Assembly: GCF_003112555.1 (NCBI RefSeq)
Contig: NZ_BEWB01000004.1
Span: 496,001 to 560,000 of the forward strand
Source of the DNA: Streptomyces coelicoflavus
GTDB taxonomy: Bacteria; Actinomycetota; Actinomycetes; Streptomycetales; Streptomycetaceae
Reading direction: 5' to 3'
Length of the DNA: 64,000 bases
Below, piece after piece: positions 8,237 to 17,329 of the stretch. Both the position numbers and the translations under genes were made by a program. Numbering within the stretch: the first letter of the stretch is position 1; each line of letters begins with the position of its first letter. The notes under the pieces were generated by a model, which worked only from the letters and a program-made list of their open reading frames with translations, did not search any database and was not told the origin of the DNA.

Positions 8237-9051
8237 TGCTCTCCCAGGAGACGGTCCAGTAGATCCCTCGTGTCCTCGGGGGTGAGGGCCTGAGACCGCA
8301 GCATCGCACATTTCTGCGTAAGGATCGCCACCTCATCCGGGTCGGCGATGAGTTGGCTGCCGCGCTGGTTCTCCGTGTAGGCGAGCCGCTGGTGTTCGGG
8401 GGTTTCGAGCAGGACGAACGGGCCGTCGAGAGACGCGTGACTGGCGCGGTCCAAGGGCAGCACCTGGAACATGAGCCCGGGTAGCTCGGAACACACGCGA
8501 AGGTGACGGAGCTGCTCTGCCCACACCTGTCGCCCGCCAAAGGGCGCGTGCACGACCGGCTCCCACACCACGAAGCACGTGATCGGCGGCTCCTTGCCCT
8601 GAAGGATTCCCTGCCGCTCGATACGTGCCGCCGCCAGCCGGGCGATCGTGTCTTCGTCGTAGAAGGGCACGCGGCTGCGGAACACCGCCCACGCGTACGC
8701 CTCCGTCTGGAGCAGACCCGGCAACACCTGGTTCTCGTACGACGAGATGGCGATGGCCTCCCGCTCCCGGTCCAGGAACTCCTCCGCCCACAACGGGACC
8801 AGATCCACCTCCGGCATCTTGCTCAGCGCGATCGACAACGCCCCCTTGGTCTGGAGGAGTTCGTCGAGCTGCTCGGCGAGATCCGGCTTCAGCGGGCGTC
8901 GGCCCTGTTCGATCGAGGCGATCTGCTGCTCGCCGATGACGAAGCGATCGCCCAGGGACCGTTGGGTGTGCCCGGCCGCCTGCCGGTAGAGGGCGAGCAG
9001 CGCGCCCACCATCTTCATCGCGGAGGCGTTCCTCCGTGTCGTCGTGCCCAT
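8233..9051 (-). CDS. XRE-family regulator with DUF5753 domain (WhiJ-like)
   Basis: The 272-residue protein starts at ATG 9051 with a GGGGA ribosome site. A helix-turn-helix of the XRE/Cro type occupies about residues 12-70 (RQAAGHTQRSLGDRFVIGEQQIASIEQGRRPL). The rest is a DUF5753 ligand-binding-like domain, with ENQVLPGLLQTEAYA and VVWEPVVHAPFG as typical landmarks. It forms an ATGA-coupled pair with the DUF397 gene and is divergent from a HATPase gene. This three-part arrangement is known from developmental loci such as whiJ and abaA-like in S. coelicolor, where the regulator represses development. The operator is probably in the 85-base divergent region 9052-9136. Confidence 0.88.
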   Translation of the reverse strand: MGTTTRRNASAMKMVGALLALYRQAAGHTQRSLGDRFVIGEQQIASIEQGRRPLKPDLAEQLDELLQTKGALSIALSKMPEVDLVPLWAEEFLDREREAIAISSYENQVLPGLLQTEAYAWAVFRSRVPFYDEDTIARLAAARIERQGILQGKEPPITCFVVWEPVVHAPFGGRQVWAEQLRHLRVCSELPGLMFQVLPLDRASHASLDGPFVLLETPEHQRLAYTENQRGSQLIADPDEVAILTQKCAMLRSQALTPEDTRDLLDRLLGEQ

Positions 9052-9136
9052 GAGGTCGAACTCCCCACCCGCGCGCGTACGTTCACCAACGCGCACCCGT
9101 ACAACCCGGATGTACGGCCATGCGCACTGTCCCATC

Positions 9137-9580
9137 ATGGCCACGGAGCGTGACCCTCGTCACGTGAACAGTGAAACTCCACCCCCGTCCCCACGTGAGC
9201 GCCTCTACCGCCGTGAGCGCCGGTCCGTTCCCGCCGCGCGGGCGTTCGCGAGGGAGACGCTCGCGGACTGGGGCGTGCGCGGGCGCGCGGACGACGTGGT
9301 GCTGTGCGTCAGCGAACTGGCGACCAACGCCCTGCTGCACGGCGTACCGCCCGGCCGGGGCTTCCTGCTGCGGCTGTGGCTGCTGCCCTGCGGGGACGGC
9401 GTGCGCGTCGAGGTCCACGACAGCGGGGACGGTGTGCCGGCCGTGCCCCTGGACTCCGGTGGGTCGGACGAGGGCGGACGCGGGCTGCTGCTGGTGTCGG
9501 AGCTGGCGGACAAGTGGGGCGTGACGGAGCGGGAGCCCGGCAAGGCCGTGTGGTTCGAGTGCGGTGTCCCGGCGGACTGA
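9137..9580 (+). CDS. HATPase-fold ATP-binding protein (RsbW/anti-sigma type)
   Basis: This is an ATP-binding protein of about 147 residues. It shows the N-box CVSELATNALLHG, the G1 box VHDSGDG and the G2 box GGRGLLLVSELADKWGV of the GHKL fold. Together with its small size this marks an RsbW/SpoIIAB-like kinase or anti-sigma protein, very numerous in Streptomyces. It is divergently transcribed from the XRE-DUF397 pair, as in whiJ-like sets. The start is uncertain: ATG 9137 has no clear ribosome site, while GTG 9164 lies 17 bases after a weak GGAG. Both give the complete domain. Confidence 0.82.
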   Translation: MATERDPRHVNSETPPPSPRERLYRRERRSVPAARAFARETLADWGVRGRADDVVLCVSELATNALLHGVPPGRGFLLRLWLLPCGDGVRVEVHDSGDGVPAVPLDSGGSDEGGRGLLLVSELADKWGVTEREPGKAVWFECGVPAD

Positions 9581-9645
9581 CGGGGCACGCCCGCCTGCCC
9601 CCGGGGGCCTTCACCGGATCTCCACGCTCCGTCACGTGCGACGCG

Positions 9646-11001
9646 TCAGGCCCAGCAGCCGTTCACGGTCGCGGCGAGGCCGTCCATGGCGTCCTTGATG
9701 TCGCTCGGGTCGGCCGTCGAGTTGTTCTCGATGAAGGAGAAGATCCGCCAGTCGCCGTCGTCGGTCCGGGTGACGCCGCTCAGGGCGATGGCGCCCGTCA
9801 GCGTGCCGGTCTTCGCGTGCACCTTGCCGACGGCGCACTCGGAGTTGGGGTCGTCGAAGCGGCCCCACTCCGGGCCGAGGCTGGCACCGGCCTCGCCGGA
9901 GACCGGCAGGCCCTCGAGGATCGAGCCGAGGGCGGGGGACTCCGTGATCGCGTCGAGGAGCTGCGCGAGGGTCGCCGCCGGGATGCGGTCGGCGCGGGAG
10001 AGGCCGCTGCCGTCGTGCATCTCGAAGTTGTCGAGGGAGATGCCGTACGAGCTGAGCACCTGGCGGACCAGCGCGGTGCCCGCCTCGAAGGTCCCCGGCT
10101 TGCCCAGCTCCACGGCCGACATGCGGAGCAGGGTCTCGGCGATGTTGTTGTCGCTGGTCTTGAGCATCTTCTTGACGATGTCCGACAGCGGCGCCGACTT
10201 GTGCTGGGCCACCGGCACGTCGGACTGCTTGGCCGTCGTGCGGGACACCTCGCCGTCGACCGTGATGCCCTGCGCGGCGAGCTTCTTCGCGAAGACCTTG
10301 CCCGCGTCGATCGAGGTGTCCTGGACGGCGGCACCGTCGACGACGAGGGAGCGGACCGGCGCGACCTCGGTGGGGTAGTAGCCCTCGTTCCAGCCCTCGG
10401 CGAGGCTCGGGTCGGCGAACAGGCTGTCGTCCACCCGGACCTGGACGTCGGTGCGGCCGGCTGCCTTGAGGCCGTCGGCGGCGGTCCTGGCCAGCTCGGC
10501 GACGTCGTCGCCCGTGAGGGTGCGGTCACCGCCGCCGACGAGGGTGAGGGTGCCCTCGCCGTACACGACCTTGGTGGTGAACTCGTGGTTGGCGCCCAGC
10601 AGCGTCAGGGCCGTGGTGGCCGTGGCGAGCTTGGCGTTGGAGGCGGGCATGAGGGCAGTGGAGCCGTTGTGGTCCCACAGGGCGGTGTCCGAGTCGGCGT
10701 CGAGCACGACGCCGCTGACGTCGGTGCCCAGACGCTCGTCGGCGAGGCGCTCGTTGAGGTTCTCGACCAACTGCGCGTCCTCGGCGGCGAGGTCGTCGAC
10801 CGAGATGCCCTGCTGCTGCGGGGCGTTGCCGTCGGCGGCGAAGGCGGAGGTCCCGGCCAGCGTGGCGGAGGCCACGGGCACGGCCATCGCGAGCACGAGG
10901 GCCCGGCGTGCGCCGACGCGGCTCACTCTCGCTTTGCGGTGCCTGCGCCGTCCGCCGGGGGTGAAGGTGTGCGTGGGGGTCTCGTCCGGCGTACCAGTCA
11001 T
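9646..11001 (-). CDS. dacB: D-alanyl-D-alanine carboxypeptidase/endopeptidase (S13, PBP4 type)
   Basis: The 451-residue protein has the three penicillin-binding motifs in the right order for family S13: PASNAKL with Ser121 and Lys124 (SxxK), SDNN with Ser284 and Asn286 (SxN), and AKTGT with Lys398 (KTG). The wide gap between the first two motifs is the extra domain typical of DacB/PBP4. The N-terminus has an RRR/HRK-rich stretch, then a hydrophobic segment at 33-55 ending AFA, a signal peptide with a long n-region. It trims or cleaves peptidoglycan stem peptides outside the membrane. The promoter should lie in the 191-base gap upstream of 11001. It is probably transcribed alone. Confidence 0.9.
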   Translation of the reverse strand: MTGTPDETPTHTFTPGGRRRHRKARVSRVGARRALVLAMAVPVASATLAGTSAFAADGNAPQQQGISVDDLAAEDAQLVENLNERLADERLGTDVSGVVLDADSDTALWDHNGSTALMPASNAKLATATTALTLLGANHEFTTKVVYGEGTLTLVGGGDRTLTGDDVAELARTAADGLKAAGRTDVQVRVDDSLFADPSLAEGWNEGYYPTEVAPVRSLVVDGAAVQDTSIDAGKVFAKKLAAQGITVDGEVSRTTAKQSDVPVAQHKSAPLSDIVKKMLKTSDNNIAETLLRMSAVELGKPGTFEAGTALVRQVLSSYGISLDNFEMHDGSGLSRADRIPAATLAQLLDAITESPALGSILEGLPVSGEAGASLGPEWGRFDDPNSECAVGKVHAKTGTLTGAIALSGVTRTDDGDWRIFSFIENNSTADPSDIKDAMDGLAATVNGCWA

Positions 11002-11192
11002 GAAGTGAAATCCAAAGATCGGTTACTTCGTTCTGTGGGGGTGAAGCGCTGGGCACGCTACCAGCGCCATATGAAGGGCGCGGACGGAAATTGACGGGGT
11101 GTGAAAGTCCTGCGACCGAATCGCGGAACGGCTGTCCGGGGGATTGCGTGAAAGGGGATCTCCCGGCGCCGAACGGGCAATGCCGCTGCCCT

Positions 11193-11786
11193 TCAGGGCG
11201 CCGGGACACCGGATTCCGGGGCATCGCCGCGCCACCGCGCCCGCACCGCCCGGCCACCGGCCACCGCGAGGGCCGCCACCGCCCCGGCGGCGATCAGCCG
11301 TCCGAGCCCGGAGCCGGTCCCGCTCACCGGCACCGCGGCGGCGGCCGCCACGACTCCCGCTCCCGCGCAGGCCGCCAGCGCCTCGACCCACGCACGTGCG
11401 GTCCCGCGGCCCCACCGCCACGGCCACGTCTCACTCGTCACCAGGTAGGCGACCAGCAGTACGACCACGCAGCCGGCCTCCCACCAGGCCGGGTCGCCGA
11501 ACGCCGCGATCACCACCACGCCCGCCGCGAGCAGCGTCGTCCGGTGGCGCAGCAGCCGGGCGGACCAGCCGGCCGCCACCGACGGCCGCCGGTCGAGCGA
11601 AGGCGCCGCCCACGCCGCGAAGGCGATCGCGCCGACGAGCGGCACCGCCTGACCCGCCGTGGTCACCGTCGCCCACGGCCGCCACGCCAGCACCACGGCA
11701 GCCACCGCGATCACCCGCACCGGCACGGTGCCGATCCAGTACCCCAGGTACTCCCGAAGGCCCACCCGGGACTCCAGCGCCGTCAT
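11193..11786 (-). CDS. Small integral membrane protein at the end of the MoxR-DUF58 operon
   Basis: The 197-residue protein starts at ATG 11786, which overlaps the stop of the DUF58 gene (ATGA). It contains about five hydrophobic segments: around residues 17-38 (VRVIAVAAVVLAW), 42-60, 80-100, 104-120 and 145-180, separated by short Arg-rich loops, so it should be a multi-pass membrane protein. The sequence does not suggest a named family. Its place as the last gene of a fully overlapping MoxR operon suggests it works with, or anchors, the DUF58 protein; this is inference from order alone. Confidence 0.75.
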   Translation of the reverse strand: MTALESRVGLREYLGYWIGTVPVRVIAVAAVVLAWRPWATVTTAGQAVPLVGAIAFAAWAAPSLDRRPSVAAGWSARLLRHRTTLLAAGVVVIAAFGDPAWWEAGCVVVLLVAYLVTSETWPWRWGRGTARAWVEALAACAGAGVVAAAAAVPVSGTGSGLGRLIAAGAVAALAVAGGRAVRARWRGDAPESGVPAP

Positions 11787-13159
11787 CCCGCGCGCCCCCT
11801 TCCGCCGACCCGCCCCGACCGCAGCGGCGCCAGCGCCAGATCCAACGACTCGCCCGCCGTGTGGCGGAGCACCGGCACCCCGCTGTCCCGCAGGGCGAAC
11901 CGCATCGCGTCGCGCTCCGCGCGCCACAGCCGCAGGCCCAGCTCGCCCGTCTCGTCCCCGGGTTCGACCTGCGGGTCGCCGCTCGGGATCTCCACGACGA
12001 CCGGGCGGCGCCCGCGCGCCTGGACGTCCCGCAGCACCGACAGGATCCGTGCGTCGCTGAGCGGGGTGAACACGTACACGAGGGCACCCTCCGGCAGCGC
12101 GGGCGGCGGGACCCGCTCCAGCCCGTCACCGCCGAAGGTGCGGTCCTTGCGGACGTCGAGGACGCTCTCGACGATGCGGTAGAACGCCGCGTCCCCGGTG
12201 CCCGGCGTCAGCCAGCGGGTGGTGCCGCCGGTCGAGACGACCCCCACCCGGTCATGGGTGCGCAGATAGGCCCGGGTGAGTCCGGCGGCGGCGCGTACCG
12301 TCTCGTCCAGGGAGGACAGCCCGGTCACCGGGTCGACGACGTCCCCGAACGCGTCGAGCAGCATCACGGTGTCGGCGGCCCGCTCGGCGGCGAACCGGTG
12401 CAGCTGCACGGCGTCGCGCCGGGTCGTCGACGGCCAGTGGATGCGCCGCTGCCGCTCCCCGGGAACCCAGGGCCCCACCCCGATGACCTCGACGCCCTCC
12501 CCGGGCTGCGGCGAGGCGTGCTCGCCGAGCCGCTGCGGCAGCCGTACCGGGATCGGGGTGAACCTCGCCTGTGCGGCGTGCGGGAACACCGACACCTCGG
12601 GGACCTCGACCCGCACGGTGCGGCGCACGGTGCCGCCCAAGTCGTACACGTCGAGGTCCACCGGGCCGAGCGACCAGCGGCCCCAGGTCGACGCCGTATG
12701 ACGCAACGTCACCGAGGACCGGCCGACGGCCACCTCGTCGAGGCGCAGGCCGGGACCGAGCGTGACGCCCGGGTCGAGGCGTACGGCGTCGCCGTCGTGG
12801 GCCACCTCGACGCGGACGGTGACCGTGTCACCCTCGAAGCAGCGCCTCGGCTCGACGGTCACCGACGTCTCGACGCGGCGGGCGGGGGTGCGGGGCAGCG
12901 CCAGCGCGAGCAGGACCAGCGGCGCCGCCGCGAGCGCGAGCAGCCAGCCCCGGCCGGTGAGCAGGGCGGCGGCCAGCGCCACGGCGGCCACGGTCAGCAG
13001 GCGCAGCGTCCGCTCGCCCGGACGCGGACCTCCGGGCGGCCGGGGCGGCGGGGGCGCCGGCGCGGTGCGGCCCTCCAGGGCGCGGTCCACCAGCGCGTCC
13101 GGCCGGGGCCCCGCGGCCGGTACCGCGTCCGGTACCGCGTCCGGTGCGGACGGAGTCAC
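11783..13159 (-). CDS. DUF58 domain protein of the MoxR operon
   Basis: The 458-residue protein starts at GTG 13159, whose GTGA overlaps the stop of the moxR gene. A Pro-rich N-terminal 50 residues with short PDAVPDAVPA repeats precede two hydrophobic segments (about 55-95) that anchor it in the membrane. The DUF58 signature PWVPGERQRRIHWPSTTRRD lies near residue 250. It is followed by a von Willebrand A-like region (TVMLLDAFGDVVDP), in which a degenerate MIDAS may sit. DUF58 proteins are the standard partners of MoxR AAA+ ATPases, which are thought to act as chaperones inserting metal ions or assembling complexes. The target here is unknown. Confidence 0.88.
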   Translation of the reverse strand: MTPSAPDAVPDAVPAAGPRPDALVDRALEGRTAPAPPPPRPPGGPRPGERTLRLLTVAAVALAAALLTGRGWLLALAAAPLVLLALALPRTPARRVETSVTVEPRRCFEGDTVTVRVEVAHDGDAVRLDPGVTLGPGLRLDEVAVGRSSVTLRHTASTWGRWSLGPVDLDVYDLGGTVRRTVRVEVPEVSVFPHAAQARFTPIPVRLPQRLGEHASPQPGEGVEVIGVGPWVPGERQRRIHWPSTTRRDAVQLHRFAAERAADTVMLLDAFGDVVDPVTGLSSLDETVRAAAGLTRAYLRTHDRVGVVSTGGTTRWLTPGTGDAAFYRIVESVLDVRKDRTFGGDGLERVPPPALPEGALVYVFTPLSDARILSVLRDVQARGRRPVVVEIPSGDPQVEPGDETGELGLRLWRAERDAMRFALRDSGVPVLRHTAGESLDLALAPLRSGRVGGRGRAG

Positions 13160-14154
13160 GACGGCACCGCGGACGTACGCCGCGTCGTCGGCGTACCGAC
13201 GCTGTCGACCAGCTCGCGCAGCACGTCGTCCGTGGACAGCTCGCGCACCCACAACTCGGGCCGCAGCGACACCCGGTGGGCCAGCGCGGGCACCGCGAGG
13301 TCCTTGATGTCCTCCGGGACGACGTAGTCGCGGCCGTCCAGCACGGCGCGGGCGCGGGCGAGCTGGACCAGGGCGAGTCCGCCGCGCGGCGAGGAGCCGA
13401 TGCTGATCTGGGGGTGGCCGCGGGTCGCGCCGACGAGCGCGACGGCGTACTCCAGCAGGTCGTCGTCGATCTCCACCCCCTCGACGACCGCCCGCCACGC
13501 CAGCACGTCCTCCGGCCCCGCCAGCCTTTCGAGTACGGCCTCGGGCGCGGCCCGGTCGATGCGGGCCCGCAGCATCGCCAGCTCCTCCGGGGCGGTCAGG
13601 TACCCCATCCGCACCCGCAGCTGGAACCGGTCGAGCTGGGCCTCGGGCAGCGAGTAGGTGCCCTCGTACTCCACCGGGTTGGCGGTCGCGATCACCAGGA
13701 ACGGGTCGGCGAGCGGCCGGGTCTCGCCGTCCACGGTCACCTGCGACTCGGCCATCGCCTCCAGCAGCGCGGCCTGCGTCTTGGGCGGCGTCCGGTTGAT
13801 CTCGTCGGCGAGCAGGAGGTGGGTGAAGACCGGGCCCGGGTGGAACACCATCTCGCCGGTGCGCTGGTCGTACAGCGGCGTCCCGGTGACGTCGGAGGGC
13901 AGCAGGTCGGGGGTGAACTGGATGCGGCGGAAGTCCAGACCGAGCGTGGTGGCGAAGGAGCGGGCGAGGAGCGTCTTGCCGAGACCGGGCAGGTCCTCGA
14001 CGAGGACGTGGCCGCCCGCCAGCACGGCCAGCATCACCTGCTCGAGGGCGTCCTGCTTGCCGACGACGGCACGGCCGATCTCGCGCAGTACGGCACCGGC
14101 CTGCTCGCCGACCTGCTCGGCGGTGCGGAGCGGGGGCGTGGAGGTAGTCGTCAC
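13156..14154 (-). CDS. MoxR-family AAA+ ATPase
   Basis: The 332-residue protein shows Walker A LPGLGKT (Lys60), Walker B LLLADEIN (Asp117, Glu118), a sensor-1 ATANPVEYEGTYSLPEAQLDRF stretch typical of MoxR, and the C-terminal helical lid. Length and motif order fit the MoxR proper subgroup. It starts at GTG 14154, coupled by GTGA to the gene before it, and its stop overlaps the DUF58 start. MoxR ATPases act as chaperones with DUF58 and vWA partners. No regulator is present in the operon. Confidence 0.93.
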   Translation of the reverse strand: MTTTSTPPLRTAEQVGEQAGAVLREIGRAVVGKQDALEQVMLAVLAGGHVLVEDLPGLGKTLLARSFATTLGLDFRRIQFTPDLLPSDVTGTPLYDQRTGEMVFHPGPVFTHLLLADEINRTPPKTQAALLEAMAESQVTVDGETRPLADPFLVIATANPVEYEGTYSLPEAQLDRFQLRVRMGYLTAPEELAMLRARIDRAAPEAVLERLAGPEDVLAWRAVVEGVEIDDDLLEYAVALVGATRGHPQISIGSSPRGGLALVQLARARAVLDGRDYVVPEDIKDLAVPALAHRVSLRPELWVRELSTDDVLRELVDSVGTPTTRRTSAVPS

Positions 14155-14786
14155 TTCGCTTGGTCCTTACCGGTACGGGGAGTGCGGGTGCGGGTACGGG
14201 TACGGCTGCTGGTGCGGGCCGGCGCGTGGTCGTGGTCGCGGTCGCTGTCGCGGGGTGCGCCGAGGGCTTCGAGGCGGTCGACGAGGCGGCGCAGTACGTC
14301 GGCGGGCACCTCGCCCTCGGGCCCGGTGTCCGGCGGTACGGGGCCCAGCCACGGCCACAGTTCGGGGCCGATCAACTCGGCGGCCCGCTCGGGCTGGTGT
14401 TCCAGGGACACGTGGTGGTGCTCGGCGAGCGCGGCGGCGTACAGGCGCCGCAGTTCGATCCGGAGCACCGCGCGGTAGTACAGGGCGCCGTCGGGTCCGG
14501 TGGAGGTCTTCACGTTGCGCCGCCACTCGCCCATGCCCGGGGCCCGGGTCCGCAACAGCCGCACCTCGTCCCGGTACGCGGAGTCGACCGCGTCCGCCCC
14601 GGTGACGTACCGGGCGACGAGCACGGCCACGGCGACGATCAGCGCCACCAGCGCACCGGCGGCCTCGGGGCCGTCGAGGAGCAGGACGAGCAGCAGGCCC
14701 GAGCCGGCGACCGCGCCGCCCAGCAGTCCGAGCCGGGACAGCGTCAGCATGTCCTGCCCCGGACCGTCCTCCAGGAACCGGTTCAC
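14151..14786 (-). CDS. Membrane protein of the MoxR operon, Arg-Thr-rich tail
   Basis: The 211-residue protein starts at GTG 14786, overlapping the stop of the DUF4129 gene. Two close hydrophobic segments at about residues 18-37 and 41-60 form a membrane hairpin. A soluble part follows, with DEVRLLRTRAPGMGEWRRNV and a RAVLRIELRRLYAAALAEHH helix rich in charge. The C-terminus has an RTRTRTRTPRTG run encoded by short GT-rich repeats. I did not recognise a Pfam family, but a protein of this size and topology regularly sits between DUF4129 and MoxR genes in actinobacteria. It is likely a structural partner of the complex. Confidence 0.72.
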   Translation of the reverse strand: MNRFLEDGPGQDMLTLSRLGLLGGAVAGSGLLLVLLLDGPEAAGALVALIVAVAVLVARYVTGADAVDSAYRDEVRLLRTRAPGMGEWRRNVKTSTGPDGALYYRAVLRIELRRLYAAALAEHHHVSLEHQPERAAELIGPELWPWLGPVPPDTGPEGEVPADVLRRLVDRLEALGAPRDSDRDHDHAPARTSSRTRTRTRTPRTGKDQAK

Positions 14787-15751
14787 CGCTCGGCCTCCCC
14801 GTCCCGGACCGGGTCGGGTGCCCGGTCCCCGAGCAGGGACGCGATCTCCTCCAGCGCGGCGGCCGCGGCCGCCCGGTGCGCGCCGTCCATCGGGTGCGAG
14901 GAGTAACGGGCCTCGCGGAAGAGGGCGGTGAGGCGCGGCCCGGCCGGGCCCGGGGCGAAGCCCGCGTCGGCGGCGCGGGTGAGCAGGTCGGCCGGGCTGT
15001 CGGAGGCCTGTCTCCGCACACCGGACGCGGCGAGGGCGTCCTCCATCGCGGCGTAACAGGCGATGACGGCGGCCCGGGCGTCGTCGTCGGTGCCGGCCAG
15101 GGCACGGCGGCCCGAGTGCACGGCGGACAGCAGCAGTCGCGCGTCGTCGTCCTGCGGCGCCGTGCTCCGCAACGGGCCCGGACGGTACGGCAGGCTCAGC
15201 CGGTACCTGCGCAGCCGCCGTACGACGGCCACCACGACGAGCACGACGACGACCGCGGCCAGCACGACGAGCACGAGATGCAGCGGCAGGGAGGAGTGGT
15301 CCCCCGGACCGGGCGGGCGCTCCTGGGGCGGGGGAGTGGCGAACGTCGGCTCGGGGACCGGCTCCGTCGCCAGGGGCGGCGGCGGGCCGGGCGTGCCGTC
15401 GCCGGTGGAGAACCGGTGCAGGACCAGGGCCAGTACGCCGATGACGGCCGTCGCGGAGAGCAGCAGCGGCGCGGCGGCCTCCCGCAGCCTCTCCTGGACC
15501 GGCGGCAGCTCCATGCGCTCGGCGCCGAACCGGGGGCGAAGGCGCCGGACGGCCGTCCAGACCCCGATCGTCCAGACGGCGGACGCCCCGATCGCGACGA
15601 TGCCCCACTGGCCGAGCGGCCCCCGGCCCGAGTGCAGCAGCTCCTCCGCGGGCCGCAGCGCGAGCGCGGCGACCGCCAGGGCGCCGACGACTCCGACGGC
15701 GACCACCGCCCCCGGCGCCGCGCGGTGTCCGGTCCGCCCGCCCCGATCCAT
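14783..15751 (-). CDS. DUF4129 domain membrane protein
   Basis: The 322-residue protein begins MDRGGRTGHRAAPG after a strong GGGGGAG ribosome site and is the first gene of the overlapping MoxR operon. It has about four hydrophobic segments (about 17-38, 50-68, 100-120 and 165-188). A cytoplasmic C-terminal DUF4129 domain contains the landmarks AAVIACYAAMEDALAASG, SDSPADLLTRA and LFREARYSSHPM. DUF4129 is often fused to transglutaminase-like domains in MoxR operons; here it stands alone. The operon promoter should lie in 15752-15921. Confidence 0.85.
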   Translation of the reverse strand: MDRGGRTGHRAAPGAVVAVGVVGALAVAALALRPAEELLHSGRGPLGQWGIVAIGASAVWTIGVWTAVRRLRPRFGAERMELPPVQERLREAAAPLLLSATAVIGVLALVLHRFSTGDGTPGPPPPLATEPVPEPTFATPPPQERPPGPGDHSSLPLHLVLVVLAAVVVVLVVVAVVRRLRRYRLSLPYRPGPLRSTAPQDDDARLLLSAVHSGRRALAGTDDDARAAVIACYAAMEDALAASGVRRQASDSPADLLTRAADAGFAPGPAGPRLTALFREARYSSHPMDGAHRAAAAAALEEIASLLGDRAPDPVRDGEAER

Positions 15752-15921
15752 GCCGTTCGCTCCCCCCGTCGAACCCCTCGAAGCCGTCGCCCCGTCGAAG
15801 CCGTTGCCCCCGAACGCCTGTTCAGCGCCATCTTGGCACATGCCGTACCGGCCTCCCCAGGGCAGCGCCACCGCGCCCGAGGCGGCCGAGCGCGGGCGCT
15901 CCCGGCGTCGGCCCGTGCCGA

Positions 15922-17157
15922 TCAGCCCCGGTAGCGGGCGCGGCCCGCGGCGGCGGCCACCGTCAGCGGGACGGTGAGCACCGCCGCGGTGAGGAACAGG
16001 CCGTGGTAGGCGTGGTGTTCCGCGGGACCGGCGGCGAGGGCGCTGGCCAGGGCGCTGCCGACGTAGAGGGCCACCCCGAACATCGCGACCCCGGTCGCAC
16101 GGGCCGCCGGGGACAGCGCGGTGGCCCAGGACTGGATCGTGGAGTGCATGAATGACCAGCCGCCGCCGAGCAGCAGGGCGCACACCACCAGCGCGGGCAC
16201 CGACCGGTCGGCCGCGGCACAGCCGAACGCCACCGTCATCTGCACCCCGCCGGCCACGATCAGCCGGACCGGCGTCCACCGCCCGACCAGCCGCTTGACC
16301 AGCTGCGCCGCGGCCATCGAGCCCACGCCGTACAGCGCGGTCACCGCACCGGCCAGGGCGGCCGAGGCGCCCTGGGCCTCCAGCGCAGGCGCGATGTACG
16401 TGAGGAAGCCCAGCAGCACGGCGCCCTCGAACAGCGCGACGGCCATGACGTACCACTGCCAGCGGGAGCGCAGGACGATCGCGAAGGGGGCGAAGAGCGC
16501 GCCGGGTTCCGCGCGGGGCGGTTCCGGCAGCCGGCGCAGGGCGACGACCAGGTAGGCGGCGATCAGGCCCGGCAGGGCGAAGACCACGCGCCAGCTCGCG
16601 TAGTGGGCCAGTACCCCGGCGACGACGGTGGCCACGGCGGTGCCCAGCGCGAAGGCCGTCATCAGCTCGCTGAGCGGCCGCTGGCGGACCGCGGCGGGCA
16701 CCGTGTCGCCGACGTAGGTGATGGACGCGGCGATGGACGCGGCGAAGCACGCCCCCGCCACGACGCGCGCCACGATCAGCACCGTCGCGCCGGGCGCGAG
16801 CACCGAGGCGAGCGCGGCGACGGCGGCCCCGGCCAGGGAGATCCGCATGACCCGCACCCGGCCCAGCCGGTCGCTGGCCAGTCCCCAGACCGGCTGCATC
16901 AGGCCGTAGGCGAGGAAGTAGCCGCTGGCGGCGAGCATGACCGTGGTCAGCGGGACGCCGAGCCGGGTGCCGATGACCAGCAGCATGGGGGTGATGCAGA
17001 ACCGGTCGAAGTTGCTGACGAATCCGGCCGTGCGCAGCAGTCGCAGGGTGGCCGCGGGCATGGGCGTCGCCGGAGGCACGGCGGCCGGGTCGGCCGGGTC
17101 GGCGGGGTCGGCGGGAGGCGGTGCGGAGGTGGTCGGTGACGAGTCGGCCGGGTCCAT
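15922..17157 (-). CDS. MFS transporter (DHA1-type drug exporter)
   Basis: The 411-residue protein has about 12 hydrophobic segments and the MFS motif A variant WGLASDRLGRVRVM after the second of them. An SRWQWYVMAV stretch follows the central loop, so the fold is standard for a proton-driven exporter. The N-terminal 35 residues are a low-complexity stretch of PADPADPADPA repeats. It is divergent from an XRE-type regulator gene starting at 17330, and the 172 bases between them are the likely control region. The substrate is unknown. Confidence 0.88.
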   Translation of the reverse strand: MDPADSSPTTSAPPPADPADPADPAAVPPATPMPAATLRLLRTAGFVSNFDRFCITPMLLVIGTRLGVPLTTVMLAASGYFLAYGLMQPVWGLASDRLGRVRVMRISLAGAAVAALASVLAPGATVLIVARVVAGACFAASIAASITYVGDTVPAAVRQRPLSELMTAFALGTAVATVVAGVLAHYASWRVVFALPGLIAAYLVVALRRLPEPPRAEPGALFAPFAIVLRSRWQWYVMAVALFEGAVLLGFLTYIAPALEAQGASAALAGAVTALYGVGSMAAAQLVKRLVGRWTPVRLIVAGGVQMTVAFGCAAADRSVPALVVCALLLGGGWSFMHSTIQSWATALSPAARATGVAMFGVALYVGSALASALAAGPAEHHAYHGLFLTAAVLTVPLTVAAAAGRARYRG

Positions 17158-17329
17158 GAAAGTGCTCCTCGAGTGGTGTTCGCCGGACGGTCCGACCGGC
17201 CTGTCCAGCTCATCACCGCGGCCGGCCCGCCCGGCCCCGCAGCCGATTACCCTTGCTCACAGCCTGGGGCGCGGTGCGTCGCGCCGGCCCGGGCCGGTGG
17301 CGCGGGGAGAACCGAGGAGGACCGAGGAC

